Origin: Leptobrachium leishanense
Lineage: Eukaryota > Chordata > Amphibia > Anura > Megophryidae
Length of the DNA: 64,000 nucleotides
Direction of reading: 5' to 3'
Assembly (NCBI GenBank): GCA_009667805.1
Contig: CM019067.1
Span: 248,655,721 to 248,719,720 of the forward strand
In this document: positions 63,378-64,000 of the stretch, one piece after another
Layout of the letters: the number at the start of each line of letters is the position of its first letter
How positions within the stretch are numbered: position 1 is the first letter of the stretch
The notes under the pieces: model-generated
Database searches by the model: none
Seen by the model: only the letters and a program-made list of their open reading frames with translations
What the model was told of the DNA's origin: nothing
Program-made: the position numbers and the translations under genes

Positions 63378-63814
63378 TAAAGCCGGAGATACACTGAGCG
63401 CGAAGCATCGCGCAGCGCCTGTAGGCGGCGCCACGCATCAAGACGTGCTCAGTGGGTCCAGGTTTTTCCTCCTCCCTCGCTCAGGCTGCGTCACGATGTG
63501 GCGCTGAGCAAAGGGAGTTGGAAATTCCAACTTTCCCCTCGGCGGAGCGGCGCGATGAGGGGAGGGGCAGGATCTGAGGCACATGGCGCTTGTGCCGTGT
63601 CCTGTAGATGCCTCCCACCTACCATTGCGTCACCCCGCCGGGGGCGGAGTTTAGCGACAGCAGGCTCATGCCACTCTGACAGTCGGCTGAGCTGCCGACT
63701 CTGGCTCAGCCAGATCCTGCCTGCCTAGCGATTGCAGGGTCTGGTCTGAGGTCTATATGTATGTATCTATGTGGGCCTGATCTGGTCTGAGGTCTATATC
63801 TGTGGAAATATATG
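63378..63814. other. GC-rich unclassified block
   Basis: CpG-rich sequence (gagcgcgaagcatcgcgcag; cgccgggggcggag) with short inverted pieces and a duplicated gtctggtctgaggtctatat. It replaces the interior of the neighbouring Tc1 fragment; its nature is unknown. Confidence 0.4.
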
Positions 63815-63816
63815 TA

Positions 63817-64000
63817 CAGTTGTGTTCAAAATTATTCAACCCCCAATGCTGTAAAGGGTTTTAGGGAATTTAGTGTACATTTGTAATTGTATTCAGAATG
63901 AAATCCTACAAGGACTTTTTAAAGAACCATATGCAACTAAAATGACATCAATTGGTTTTGTAATACAGTAGTAAATGTTTCTTTTGTGAATTCTTCATTG
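63817..64000 (+). mobile_element. Tc1/mariner-like left end, cut by window edge
   Basis: CAGTTGTGTTCAAAATTATT after TA (63815-63816) begins a third Tc1-type terminal repeat; the rest lies beyond the window. Confidence 0.6.

Noticed and set aside
47000..64000. BFSP2 exon 2 within the window
   Set aside because: Scanned for the expected short rod-domain exon with flanking splice sites and saw none; intron 1 of this gene is long, so it probably lies downstream.

Overview
This is vertebrate genomic DNA, most likely from an amphibian and probably a frog. The only host genes I can support are three exons of TMEM108 and the first exon of BFSP2, both on the + strand. That order and orientation match the adjacent TMEM108-BFSP2 pair on human chromosome 3q22. 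There are no operons, bacterial genes, CRISPR arrays or RNA genes. Species is not determinable by eye; the amphibian call rests on the character of the repeats and on moderately diverged orthologues.

Layout. 245-1258 is the large TMEM108 ectodomain exon. 1259-25778 is an intron packed with repeats, including a 423-bp satellite array with an inverted start (7599-12433). 25779-25933 encodes the rest of the transmembrane segment and the juxtamembrane region. 25934-38909 is a second intron that holds a solo LTR and a 7-kb piggyBac element (30025-37081); that element itself carries a 1.9-kb TA-flanked element with a long palindrome and a minisatellite. 38910-39032 is the last TMEM108 coding exon, followed by the 3' UTR and an AATAAA at 39408. 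39436-46459 is intergenic. 46460-46915 is BFSP2 coding exon 1, and the rest of the window is BFSP2 intron 1.

Mobile DNA makes up most of the window. I could fix exact ends from target-site duplications (TSDs) for many elements: TTAA-flanked piggyBac-type elements (six), 8-bp-TSD hAT-type elements (five with perfect TSDs), 3-bp TWA Harbinger-type MITEs, TA-flanked Tc1 elements, and a solo LTR with a 5-bp TSD. Coding relics are a near-complete Tc1 transposase, a piggyBac transposase split by one stop codon, a LINE reverse-transcriptase C-terminus, a mariner-like fragment, and a Tc1 N-terminal fragment.

The most unusual signals are these. (1) Two TTAA elements (5282-6420 and 59976-61209) are built as chains of hairpins whose stems differ by compensatory base-pair changes. 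(2) The 423-bp array is flanked by a 14-bp direct repeat, begins with a 0.64-kb fold-back, and has units that look like a TATA box plus a signal-peptide first exon with a splice donor; a diverged monomer lies 32 kb away. (3) The element nested in piggyBac sits in a tandem repeat whose neighbouring unit preserves the empty site, and its minisatellite seems to have grown from the end of its own palindrome.
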